From the NCBI GenBank assembly GCA_003956705.1, contig QZCP01000131.1, positions 45,005-109,004 of the forward strand: a stretch of DNA of 64,000 bases, given 5' to 3'. Both the position numbers and the translations under genes were made by a program. The notes beneath the pieces are model-generated. The model saw only the letters and a program-made list of their open reading frames with translations, ran no database searches and was not told the DNA's origin. Each line of letters opens with the position of its first letter. Position 1 is the stretch's first letter. Below, piece by piece: positions 45,184-56,120 of this stretch. Source of the stretch: Brevipalpus yothersi. Lineage: Eukaryota; Arthropoda; Arachnida; Trombidiformes; Tenuipalpidae.

Positions 45184-46453
45184 TTATTTAATATACGATG
45201 GAAGAGCAATCAACAGCGAAATTCCAAACGATAACACGGAAGCTGCTGTCTTTGAGTTCACAATCAGATATCCCCCTAAAGTGAAACCAATTCTCTTTTG
45301 CAGAATTTCAGCTTGGAGGAATGTTGCCTGATAGCATAATAAGAGTCATTTTTATTGTTTATCCAGATGAAAAATCAAAAAGTATAAGCCAAAAATAAAT
45401 GCATCTTACCTGCACTAAGAAGACTGGATCTGTTTGCTTGTGACATGCATCATAGAAAATAGTCCACAGTTTTTGTGTACCTGTACTGATGTCAATCAAA
45501 ACTATAGAAAGAAATAAGAAGAGAGAAAATCCCATGAAAGTCAGAAGATAATCAGACATGATGGTACTGATCTCTACTCCAGGTATGGCTAGTAGGGAAT
45601 AAAGCTGCAAGGTCCCGTAAAGGAAAAAAATGAGATAACTTGGCAATAAAAACTTGCACCATTTTCTGTCACAGGCTTCATTAAATTCGATGAATTTTCT
45701 AAATATTCCTTGAAATTTTTTCAACTTCAAAAGGTCCCATTCTGAGTGTAGATTTGTTTCCTTGATGATAAGGTTGAAAAAATTTTTCACCAACAGAGCG
45801 TGGTTGATGAATTCTTCAGTCTTGTGCATGAAATAAATCCATGTTACCGCGAGGTAGAAAATCAAGATAGACATGAGAATGAACCCATGGCAATGATCAG
45901 AATTAAATTCACTGATTAGCCCTACAACCGACATCTCTGCAACAGCAATCACAAGAAAGTAATGGAAAATAAATAGTGGACGAAAGGTCCATTTACTTAT
46001 GGACGTTGACTGATGAGTAGATAGTATGTTCACTGAGTTTTCAAGAGAGATCCAAGAATTTCCAATCAGAGAATCATCTTTCAGTATTGCCATGATACTT
46101 GCACAGATACAAGTATGAAATACGTAAAGCAGTGAGTAGACTTTTGCCATCGATTCTTGATCACAGATTTCAGGGCAAAATTTGGGAACTTTCACCTCAA
46201 ACACAGTGATGGAAACAATTGCATACGAAGCGAGAATTTGAATCAGGAATAAAATCAAGATTGATTTTGGGTATGAACCCTGCACTGAAGACTTTTCTAC
46301 TTTCCAAAGTTGAAAGAGGTTGAATAATCTGAAAAATTGAGGAATAGTTGCCTCTAGCTTAGCGTTGAAGGAATCAAATTTTTCTCTTTTGTTAAGGTAT
46401 TGGAGGGATTCAGATTGAGTATAAAGTATTTTATTATCATTCAACCTGATCAT
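45184..46453 (-). CDS. Gustatory receptor GR7
   Basis: Exons 46453-45410 and 45327-45184, with an 82-bp phase-0 intron, give 395 aa starting MIRLNDNKILYTQSES. Exon 1 has CPEICDQESMAKV, WTFRPLFIFHYFLV, YLAVTWIYFMHKTEEF and FNEACDRKWCKFLLPSYLIFF, ending PVFLVQ. Exon 2 gives KRIGFTLGGYLIVNSKTAASV and IALPSYIK. Very close to GR9 and the GR11 pseudogene, including the 3' flank. Confidence 0.89.
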
Positions 46454-47114
46454 TACAGTCGAATTGATGGATCAGTTGGGATTTCGAGAACTATCTAACT
46501 ATAAGATTATGTGAGGGAGACAAAACGCATGTAATAACCAATTTTTGAAGAGGCTACCTATTCTCATCAGCTCGAGAAAATTTGCATTCACATGAGGCAT
46601 CTGAAGCTTGATAATTTTGAAAATTCAATATTCATCTCCTATCATATTCACAAACCACTCGAAAGTTCTGTACCACTCACTCTAGATTCTCTTACAATGA
46701 GAGCATGACGAAAAATGATGGGTAATTGGCTCAACGATATCTCTTTTCATCTCAAAGTCATAATAGTGTCACAAAATTCGATTGTTCCATCAAAATAATG
46801 TCCCTAATGATCCACGAAATTCCTCAGAAATTGTTTCTTGTGGGAAGAATATCCTTCTGATCAATTCAATCGAGAAAGGGGTTCATCAGAGTTAGTATCA
46901 TTGAAGATGTCATCTCCATTACATTGAATAGCCTGCATAACATCTAATCTTATTGTGAAGAATATGATTCCCCCTTGCTCAAGCTCCAAATGCTTTATTC
47001 TAACTCAGCCTCTCTATCCATAAGGAGACTTCCATCCTTCATATGTCAACGTTTAGCTAGCGTTAAGTTACTTGGACACTGAATTTTCAAGCTGAATTCC
47101 ACCAGTTTATTGAC
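46454..47114. other. Intergenic between GR7 and GR8
   Basis: About 660 bp. Apart from the upstream element at 46703-46790 and the block shared with the GR6 upstream region (46570-46700), I see nothing in it. Confidence 0.4.
46703..46790 (-). promoter_or_regulatory. Shared GR upstream element (GR7 copy)
   Basis: GGGTAATTGGCTCAACGATA followed by TCTC and core GTCATAATAGTGTCACAAAA. It lies about 250-335 bp before the GR7 ATG. Confidence 0.55.
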
Positions 47115-48387
47115 TTATTTTATGTAAGAAGGAAGCGCAATCAGAGCAGACAGACCAAAAGTCAAAGCAGATGCTGCAGTCTGTCCATCCACTATGAAAA
47201 GACCTCCAAGCGTTAGTCCAATTCGTTTTTGGGAGATTTCAGTGAGAAAAACCGTTGTCTGGATGGTGTGAAAAAAATTGAAAATAATGGTGAAAATATC
47301 GATTCAACATGAACATCTTGTGGTATAATTAGAAATACATAGAAAGTAGTAGTGGATATCTCACCTGTACTAAAAAAACTGGATCATTCTGATCAAGAGT
47401 AGCGTTATAGATGGCATTCCAAACTTTGTTTGTGCCCATACTTACGCCAATCAGAATTTTTGATATAATGAGGAAGAAAGAGAAATTGAGACAAGTGAAT
47501 ATGCAATTGAAAACCAATGCCATTACATCTCTTCCTTCTGTAGTGAGAAGATTGTATAGTTGAAAAGTGGCACAAACAAAGAAGAAGGAATAACCAAGAA
47601 GGAGAAATTTGCGCCATTTTTTGTCACACGCTTCGTTGAATCTTAAAAACTTTCGATATGAACATTGAACCTCTTCCAACTTAGTTGTGGTCCAATTTGA
47701 CTTGGTTTCAAAACTTCGAGTCAACAAATCAACGGTATGCCTCATCAGGACACCATCGTTAAATAGTTCTTCAGTTTTTTGGCTGAAAAAGATCCATGAC
47801 ACTACGAGGTAAGATACCAGAAAACATGCCAAAATGAAACCATGGTTATTGTTTGAGTTGAGATTCTGCGATAATTCTCTAGTCAAATTCATTGACACAA
47901 ATAAAACAGCAAAAATGAGGATTATGAATAGAGGCCTGTATTTCCATTTGTTCTTGGTAATGGGGTCATGAATTTGTTTCAAATTCAGAAAACTTAGGCA
48001 AACCCAAGCATTTCGGATAGCTGAACTATCTCTTGGAGTCATCAAAAAGAATAAACACATGCACGTATGGAGAATATAGAAAACTAAAATTACATTCCTC
48101 ATGGCCGCCTGATCACAAATGCCTGGACATAGGGTTGGAACTTCTACATGGAAGATAATGATTGCAATACAAGAATGAGAACCAAATAGAAATAGAACCA
48201 GCAAAAATAATCTCGGTAAAGTGGATGTCTTTTCCCCTTCGAAACGTAAGCCAAATAGTTGAAAGAGTTGAGAGAATGTGGGCTCCAATGTTATTCGGAC
48301 CCAATCAAGCTCATTGTTCCTACAGTATTCTGATTCATAGAATTTAGGTTGGCAAAACACTGCTTTTTCACTTGATGAGCGAATCAT
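47115..48387 (-). CDS. Gustatory receptor GR8
   Basis: Exons 48387-47365 and 47258-47115, with a 106-bp phase-0 intron (the longest of the ordinary GR introns here), give 388 aa. Motifs are CPGICDQAAMRNV, MTPRDSSAIRNAWVCL, WKYRPLFIILIF, FNEACDKKWRKFLLLGYSFFF and donor end PVFLVQ. Exon 2 gives KRIGLTLGGLFIVDGQTAAS, with Leu in place of the usual Phe before TLGG. Related to GR7, GR9 and GR13. Fully open. Confidence 0.88.
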
Positions 48388-48957
48388 ACTTAGAGGTTAG
48401 AATTTACTCAGCCTGAAATACGCAGATTTCAAAGAAAACATATTTGCAGGACAGTTCATTTCTGTTCCATTTATCCTAAGATTCTTTGAAAGAAGCCCTG
48501 TAGTCTATAGGAGCAAAAAATGACAATAAATGACGTAAATAGAATCTTTCTCGGAGGGAAGATGTTCTACAATCTGATTCTCCAATCATATCATATTTAT
48601 TATTTTTTTGTATTGATTTTTGCATCAAAAGGGATTCATATCACTTTCAAATGAAAGAATACATGATACATTTCATGAGATAAACTTTTTCTGCTTCATA
48701 TTGTAATAAGATAATTAGTCTTAATGAATTCGCTAAAGTGTTATCAAGATAGGTATTGGATGTTAGTGGATGAATACTTTGGTTGTCTTGGTTCATGGTT
48801 GATAAAATGTGAGATATTACGTTCAGTTACTTTCTAGTTCTACACTTTTGTTCATGAACACTGGGAATATTTTATTGAAAATCCGGAAGTTTGAAAGTTT
48901 GAAAATTTCCAGTGAGACAGCAAATATTCTTCCAATATTTTTTTCAATTCGAATGAT

Positions 48958-50227
48958 TTATTTAATATACGATGGAAGAGCAATCAAAAGCGAAATTCCA
49001 AACGATAACACGGAAGCTGCTGTCTTTGAGTTCACAATCAGATGTCCGCCTAAAGTAAAACCAATTCTCTTTTGCAGAATTTCTGCTTGGAGGAATGTTG
49101 CCTGATAGCATAATGAGAGTCAGTTTCATTGTTTATCCTGATAAAAAATCAAAAAGTATAAGACAAAAATAAATGCATCTTACCTGCACTAAGAAGACTG
49201 GATCTGTTTGCTTGTGACATGCATCATAGAAAATATTCCACAGTTTTTGTGTACCTGTACTAATGTCAATCAAAATTATAGAAAGCAGTAAGAAGAGAGA
49301 GAATCCCATGAAAGTCAGAAGATAATCAAACATGATGGTACTGATCTCTACTCCAGGTATGGCTAGTAGGGAATAAAGCTGCAAGGTCCCGTAAAGGAAA
49401 AAAATGAGATAACTTGGCAATAAAAACTTGCACCATTTTCTGTCACAGGCTTCATTGAATTCGATAAATTTTCTAAATATTCCTCGAAATTTTTCCAACT
49501 TCGAAAGGTCCCATTCTGAGTGTAGATTCGTTTCCTCGATGATGAGATTGAAAAGATTTTTCACCATCAGAGCATGGTTGATGAATTCCTCAGTCTTGTG
49601 CATGAAATAAATCCATGTTACCGCGAGGTAAAAAATCAAAATAGACATGAGAATGAACCCATGAAAATGATCAGAATTAAATTCTTGCCATAGCCATACA
49701 ACCAAATGCTCTGCAACAGCAATCACAAGAAAGTAATGAAAAATAAATATCGGACGGAAGGTCCATTTACTTATGGACGTTGACTGGTAAGTAGAAAGTA
49801 TGTTCAGTGAGTTTATGAAGGCAATCCAAGAATTTTCAATCAGTGAATTATCTCTCAGTATTGTCATGATACTTGCACAAATACAAGTATGAAATACGTA
49901 AAGCAATAATAACCATTTTGCCATCGATTCTTGATCACAGATCTCAGGGCATAGTTTGGGTACTTTCACTTTGAACACCGTAATGGAAACAATTGCATAC
50001 GAAGCGATAGTTTGGATCAGGAATAAAATCAAGATTGATTTTGGGTATGAACCCTTCACTGGAGGCTTCTCTACTTTCCAAACTGGGAATAGGTTGAATA
50101 GTTTGAAAAATTGAGGAATCGTTGCCTCGAGCTGAGCATTGAACGAATCAAATTTTACTTTTTTGTTAAGGTACTCGAAGGCTTCAGATCGAGAATAAAG
50201 TATTCTATCATCCTTCAACCTGATCAT
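48958..50227 (-). CDS. Gustatory receptor GR9
   Basis: Exons 50227-49184 and 49101-48958, with an 82-bp phase-0 intron, give 395 aa starting MIRLKDDRILYSRSEAFEYL. An upstream in-frame ATG at 50335 would add 36 residues with no match to GR7, so 50227 is preferred. It is a near-duplicate of GR7 (FNEACDRKWCKFLLPSYLIF, KRIGFTLGGHLIVNSKTAAS). It differs at scattered sites, for example WLWQEFNSDHFHGF against GLISEFNSDHCHGF. Fully open, whereas the copy in block B is broken. Confidence 0.89.
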
Positions 50228-52606
50228 TACAGTCGAATTGATGAACCAGTCTGAATTTTGAAAACTATCTGCGTATGAGATTATGTCAGGGAGATGAAAT
50301 GCTCCGATCGATCCTTCAAGATATACTAATTTCAAGTAATGCCTTCTTATCTCATCTTATTGGAATAGGATTTTTTCTACTTGAATCCGTCAGTTTCTTG
50401 AAGAAACGCTCCCTCGCGATACAAAAGATCTTTCTCTAAGAGCTACTGTCTCTGTCTGACAATGATTCTATCAGATGAACAGAGATATCTACCAAAAACT
50501 TATTGGAAACTTCATTAAAATCGAAGCAATTGATCACGGAAGAGCTTTAGAGACGTTCAAATTTGGTAAGGTATTAGACCAGGGAAAGCAATAATGGTAA
50601 ATTTTCTCTCAACTATGTTATAAATAGCGAAAACAAATGAAAAATTATCGTTGATCAGCTAATAGTCCAAATGAGAGCCTTATTGGCAGTTTTTATGAAA
50701 TTATGAGATGAGCTATCACTAAATATCCAATATGGAAAAGTATAGATTGATAATAATGTATATTGATCTGATGAACGCTTCTGATGGGTGCAGAGTTTTT
50801 CACTTCTCGATTGATCACTCATGATAAATACACCATGTACCTATCAACTCGATGAGTGCACGAGTGGAAATACAAAGCTATCGATATATGCCTCTGTGCA
50901 ACACTAGAGCATACTCATGAAGAGATCAAGGACGATTCAATTTGTTCAGCATTCTGAGGTTCTCTTCATGAGTGTGCTCTGTTGCACCAAGACATGTGTA
51001 GATAGCTTAGTATTTCCACCGGTGAACTTATCGAGTTGAAAAGTTTTTGTCAAACAAGAAATTAATCAAAAAGTGAACAACTCTACACGCATCAGTAGCT
51101 CGGTTCATCAGATCAATGCACAATGGAAATTTTCCGATTATGATGAAATATTCGAGACGTTTAGATTGGGTCAGTAGCTTATGATACTTTCTGAGCTTTC
51201 AATGGTCATTCCTCGCCTTCCCCCTTGATTCACATCAATAGGGGCTCTGGTCGACGTATTTCCATGGAGTTGGGGATGCTGAAGTTTCGCTGACTTCACT
51301 TTCAGATTCTCCCATGCTGATGTTTCCTATACATTGTATTGGGTGGGTATGCTCATAACAGGAGATCATGGCTGGACCGGGGAACCTAAATGCACAATGA
51401 TTTCGTCTAAAAACTAAAATTGAATATCTGGAAAGAGGAGGTGTTTCACTTTCCATAGGTGATTTGCCTCCGGCGAAGAATCAAGGAAAAATTAGATTTT
51501 CAGATTGTTCACCTCATGATTTGGAATAGTTATCATACCGACTTTTCTTCCAAACAACTCCTCAAATGTGATAAAGCCATTCCAAAATGCTAGCTCTAGC
51601 TAGCTCCACGGAACCTCATAACACTAACCTAAAACCTGGTTCATTGGAGAGCTCTCTTTGAGTCATCTAAGAAAATATCAATTTCTCTCCCATAGAGGAG
51701 TTGAACATGTTTTTATCGCAAGATAATCAATTTTTCCGCCAGCACTAAATTGACCGTTGTACTTATTACTAATTAACTACACAAGATATCGTCAAAATCT
51801 TTGCTTTCATGGAGATAATAACTCAAGACACGAGATATAAAAGACTCATGACAATATCACAACTCAACGGGAGAATTGGCAGGGAATCATCGCAGTTCAT
51901 AGCTTTACTCAACTATGAACGATTTTGGTCGTGCTGCACCCCAAAACGAGTACTCTCTCCTAGCCTCTCATAATGTTCAGAGTATAAAGCATCGAAAAGA
52001 ATCAGTTTAAGTTAATGTCAAACAATCTAGCGGAGATTGATGAATAGCTTGAATTGCTAGAGTGATAGCTTCTCAATGGTAAATTAGTGATGGTGACTAC
52101 GAAAAAATGCATCGACAACAATAAGGAACTCGGCTACTGATTCTATGGTGAGTGAGAAACTTTGAGCTCAAGAAACATGTATATGGATATCCTTCAGAAA
52201 ACTCTCTTCTGGTTGAATATCTTCTTTCACAGGAGTAGAGAGAATAGAAAGATCGTGGATCGATGAGCACAGATAGGTGTCCCTGCTGGCTATTACTTCT
52301 CTTATATTTTTCTGATGATCGATCTAGTGAATCACTTGAATGCTATCAATAAGGGAGGCACTCGACAGCCATGTGCTGAGCTTGCTCCACCTTCTTGATG
52401 AGTGGTTATAATTTCAGAAACTGAAATATGGGAATAGGTGAACTTGACAAGGTTTCAAGGTATGTGAATCATTATTATCAAAACAATTTTGATAGTTCAT
52501 GCAACTAATCTTGGTTTAGATGTCTCATCTACACTTCGTGGACCCTCGATTTCCTAAAATCCATTCGAATAATTCTCCTCATACAGTATTCATCATCCTC
52601 ATCAAA
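50228..52606. other. Gene-poor region upstream of GR9 and GR10
   Basis: 2.4 kb in which the main structure is the inverted repeat at 50757-51122. A small open frame at 51235-51456 (minus) includes ISMGESESEVSETSASP. In block B the equivalent carries a stop and a frame change, so coding is doubtful. No other gene seen. Confidence 0.4.
50757..51122. repeat. Large inverted repeat (foldback element)
   Basis: Left arm 50757-50925 and right arm 50961-51122 are complementary over about 165 bp (roughly 75-80 percent by eye) around a 35-bp spacer. Examples are ATTGATCTGATGAAC against GTTCATCAGATCAAT at the outer ends, TCAACTCGAT against ATCGAGTTGA in the middle, and CTCATGAAGAGA against TCTCTTCATGAG at the inner ends. 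Block B near 58270-58440 has the left arm only. The form resembles a foldback or MITE-type element. Confidence 0.8.
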
Positions 52607-53849
52607 ATGTTATCAGTTGATTATCCAGGAAGGCTTACTTCGAGCCTCGAAAATCATCTCAAACCTTCTCTGAGAAGTTCCAAAGTTGAAAAAAATCCTT
52701 CGATCAGAACATATTTGGGAAGCTCACTTGAGCGTATTCTTTGGTTCCTAGGACTTTCATCTTGCTCAAGACAGGGATCTTTGTACTTCAATGTATTTTT
52801 CTTCATCATCGGTTCTTACTGCATGATTGTGATCGTATTTCTGAGAATACCAATACCAAGAATGTGTCCTCTCTATTGTGATGCAGATAGCTTGAGAAAA
52901 GCTTGTTTCATCGTATATTGTCTCGACACCTGTTTTTATGGTCTTTCGGTGAGCATCTCTTCTGATGACTCAGCTATTGAGGCAACTTGGGCATCAATTG
53001 GAGAAGACAAACTCATGAGAGAAATTCCTGCAAAAGTTCCAAAAATGATGTGGAGATATCGACCTCTTTTCATTTTTTACACACTCTTGATGCTAGAGAG
53101 CCTTGTAGGAGGCTTGGAAGATCTGAATCGAGGCTTTTATTGTGATTGCTGGCATGGTTTTATGGCTTCATGTACCTTCCTGGTTTGCCACTTTTACGTG
53201 TTTGTGTACTATATAAGCAAAGTGGAGGAACTGGTAAGTTATGGTATTTTAGTTGAACAAACAATCAATTCATTGCTCGAAAAGTTCAAGATCACTCCTG
53301 TATCATCAACTCATGAGCTTGAAATAGTCCAAAAATCTTATCAAAAATTTTTACAATTCAATATGCAATGTGATCTAAAATGGAGAAGATTTTTATCTCT
53401 GAGCTATTCTCTCCTGTTGATAGTCATGATTGTTTTATTCTACCAAGTACTAACAAAAAACTTGCGTACAACTGTCGATATTGCTTTTAGTTACATGTGC
53501 TTAAGTTCTGTTCTCGCCATTTTCTTAATCTTATCATCGATCTTGATAAGCATAAATTCAAAAGGTCGAGAGGTTTGGACAATCGTCTATGATGCATCAT
53601 TTTGCAAGCGAGATCCAAACTTTCTGTTGCAGGTGAGTAACTGCACCTTTCATAATTGCTTGAAGATGATTAATTACTTCCTTCAATCAGTCCATAGTTC
53701 TCATGAAAGAGATTGACCACAGTGAGCCAGGATTCACTCTTGGCGGCATATTCACTGTGGACTCTCAAGCAATGATATCCGTTCTCAGTGCTGGGTTGTC
53801 TGTTTTGATTGGATTCCCCGCCTATGTGCGAATGAAACTTCTTGGTTAA
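52607..53849 (+). CDS. Gustatory receptor GR10
   Basis: One of two plus-strand receptors. Exons 52607-53632 and 53691-53849, with a 58-bp phase-0 intron, give 394 aa from MLSVDYPGRLTSS; an upstream in-frame ATG at 52520 would add 29 residues. Motifs are CPLYCDADSLRKACF, SSDDSAIEATWASI, WRYRPLFIFYTLL, FYCDCWHGFMA and FNMQCDLKWRRFLSL, a variant of FN.ACD.KW with the Ala replaced. The donor end is NFLLQ. Exon 2 gives EPGFTLGGIFTVDSQAMISV. Closest relative is GR12. Confidence 0.87.
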
Positions 53850-53965
53850 CATGTTGATAAGGGAGAATCTCGAGCTAGACGCAAAGATGACTCATCTGTT
53901 GTCACCAAGGTTCATATTCGATGTACCTCTACTGCTAGAATTTTCCGAAGAATAAGCGCGAGGAC

Positions 53966-54115
53966 TGTCCTGTTTATGAAGAAGATTGATCAAAATGAGC
54001 TTACAATTCACCCTTGAATATATACTCACTGTTAATTCTCGAAGACTCTCAAGCAATCTATCAATTTTGACAGCTGGGATAATGATACTGTTCGGATTCT
54101 CGCTCATTTTTTTTG
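53966..54115 (+). pseudogene. Decayed GR last-exon fragment
   Basis: Aligns base by base with the GR10 last exon 53700-53815, for example TGAAGAAGATTGA against TGAAAGAGATTGA, TTCACCCTTG against TTCACTCTTG, GACTCTCAAGCAAT in both, and ACAGCTGGGAT against AGTGCTGGGTT. Small insertions and deletions break the frame. It is a remnant of another plus-strand receptor. Confidence 0.55.
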
Positions 54116-55656
54116 TCATTCCTTCAGATCTAACTTGCATAATTTTTTGTGAGTTCCTTCAGGAAAGCTTACGATTTGATATCTATCGAACGCAAATCAA
54201 AGAGAATCGTTTTGTCAGCAGAAACTCTGACCTCCCCGATGAAGCTTCGGCTTCCACTCTCTCCCTTATTTAATCTTTCCATTTTCTTATATTTAATCTC
54301 TTTTCTCGATAATTATAATTTGGGTTCATTTTATATTCTGGGTTTTTCTATGTTTGAGTCCACTAGACTCTCACTTATGCTTTATAATCTCTTGCTCTGT
54401 GCTACTAGCACTTGTTCAAACTGGTCAACTTGACCAAGGCCATGAGAAACTTCTCTTGACCAATCAAAAGAGTTGTCTTCACTTAATCTCCATCTCCTGC
54501 TCCTCTGGAGCTCTCTCATTGTGCTATAAAAGTCGATCACTACTAGTGCTCGACACAGAGTAATTTAACCTTATGTCCTGTCGAAACTCTGTCCGACTGA
54601 CCATCCACTTTAGCTTAATAAACCATTTATATATCTATCAACTTGATAGTAGTTTCTTTGCACAACTTGTGCCAACTCTGCCCCTTAATTAGGTCAAGTG
54701 CGCCTGATAGTCGCCGGTGGCCCTGGTAGACTGTCGAAGTGAATCTTCAAGCTCACTGAGCTCTAGCTTCTAGTGTTTGGTGAATTTGATAATTCTACCA
54801 CAGTTTTTTAACCTGATGACACTATTTACGAAATCTTGTGTTTTCGACACTAATTTGCTTTCTATGAGGAGCTCATAATTCCACTCAAAGTAGAATAAAT
54901 CATTTGACAAAGTTTACCATACCAAAGTTCGAGAATTCCTATTACTGAAATGAGATTTTCATCGACAGTCATTCAATAAACAAGGTTTAAGATTCAGTAT
55001 TTAGGATTGAACAGCTAAAAATTGAGAATGAGAAAAATATCTATGCCAATAGACATTACTTGCTCTTTTATTGGGGAAGAAGAAGTTTACTTTGCAATCT
55101 CAGACCAAAGAATTCATGGATAATCCAATAATCAACTTGATCAGTTTTTCAATATCTATGAGGTTCCAGAGTTCATCCAGAAATCAGGAGAATTTTGATG
55201 AACGATACTTCAATAGATTCTCACTTATTAGCATGAAATTTCAATAAATCAGAGAAGAAGAAGCCATTATTCGTTCCTACCTTGATTCTTGATTCAAAAA
55301 TGAATTGCTTTTCTGTTTGCACTTGGATGTGGTTTTTTTCGATTGGTATTTGTTTTCAATTGTCAAAACAAAAAATCAAAACCTTCATCAGTGGGAGTGT
55401 TGATCACTCAATTTGTGATTACAATCGGACAAATATTTTCAAGTTTCCTTAGTGAATTTTGTGTTCAATTTTTCAGAAAAAAAAGGATTTTTATTGGATT
55501 TGATGACCAGTGTTTGAGTGAGTGTGATTGATGTTTTGATTTGGAAGTGAACAGGGTAAGTGATATTGATTCAAGATGTGATTACTTAAACCAAATTGAA
55601 TTTCGTATTATTTTACAAGTTGTTCAAGCTTTTTTATTTTTTTTACTAGTGATACA

Positions 55657-55899
55657 ATGTCTCCGAGAATGGCTCACACAAAGATGACTACAAGACCCGA
55701 AAAAGTTAGCTGGAAAAGGTCATTAAGAAAGCTTCTTTCTAATCAGCTACAATCGCCAACTAATCCTCCATCTCCATCCGAATCAAACTCGCAGTCTGAA
55801 TCCGATTCCAATGTGCCATCAATTCACAATTCAGATCCAGAAATGCCACCACAATCTAGAGGTGTGGCTAATCCAAAACGATTGATAACAGTAAGATAG
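55657..55899 (+). CDS. Possible Ser/Pro-rich coding exon
   Basis: Opens at an ATG just after an acceptor-like TTTTTTTACTAG (about 55648) and reads 80 codons: MSPRMAHTKMTTRPEKVSWK, a basic patch, then Pro/Ser-rich SPTNPPSPSESNSQSESDSN. The frame runs into a donor-like ACA-GTAAGA at about 55890 followed at once by a stop, which fits a coding exon whose next exon is not evident. A donor-like GGGTAAGTG at 55554 could start a leader intron. Possibly the 5' end of a gene cut by the block B insertion at about 55940. Confidence 0.3.
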   Translation: MSPRMAHTKMTTRPEKVSWKRSLRKLLSNQLQSPTNPPSPSESNSQSESDSNVPSIHNSDPEMPPQSRGVANPKRLITVR

Positions 55900-55944
55900 G
55901 TTTCCTCATTTCTCCATGATATGTTGATCTCAATCTCTCAGTGA

Positions 55945-56120
55945 AAGCAATAAGGTGAACTTTTTCTCAGCTGTGTTTCAAATAGCAAAAACAAATGAGA
56001 AACTGTTGTTGATCAGCAGAAAATCCAAATGAGAGCATTATAAGCAGTTTTAATAGAATTATCAGATAAATCATCACTAGATTTTCAATTTAATATGGAA
56101 AAGTATAGATTGATAACAAT
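55945..56120 (+). repeat. Third copy of a ~175-bp repeat at a duplication boundary
   Basis: From GTGAAAGCAATAAGG to AAAAGTATAGATTGATAA it matches 50580-50755 and 58095-58275. The next bases instead match 48597, the start of block A. The repeat therefore marks the junction of the duplicated block B. Confidence 0.7.

Larger units (their letters stand above)
48590..52360. repeat. Segmental duplication block A (contains GR9)
   Basis: From about 48597 this region matches block B from about 56120, in the same orientation, to about 52340 and 59790 respectively. The match covers the GR9/GR11 gene pair and a long gene-poor part. Block A has extra sequence at 50925-51140 (right arm of an inverted repeat). 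Confidence 0.8.

Noticed and set aside
51235..51456. 73-codon small protein on the minus strand
   Set aside because: The block B copy has a stop and frame change, and no splice partner or family is seen; kept only as part of the gene-poor region.
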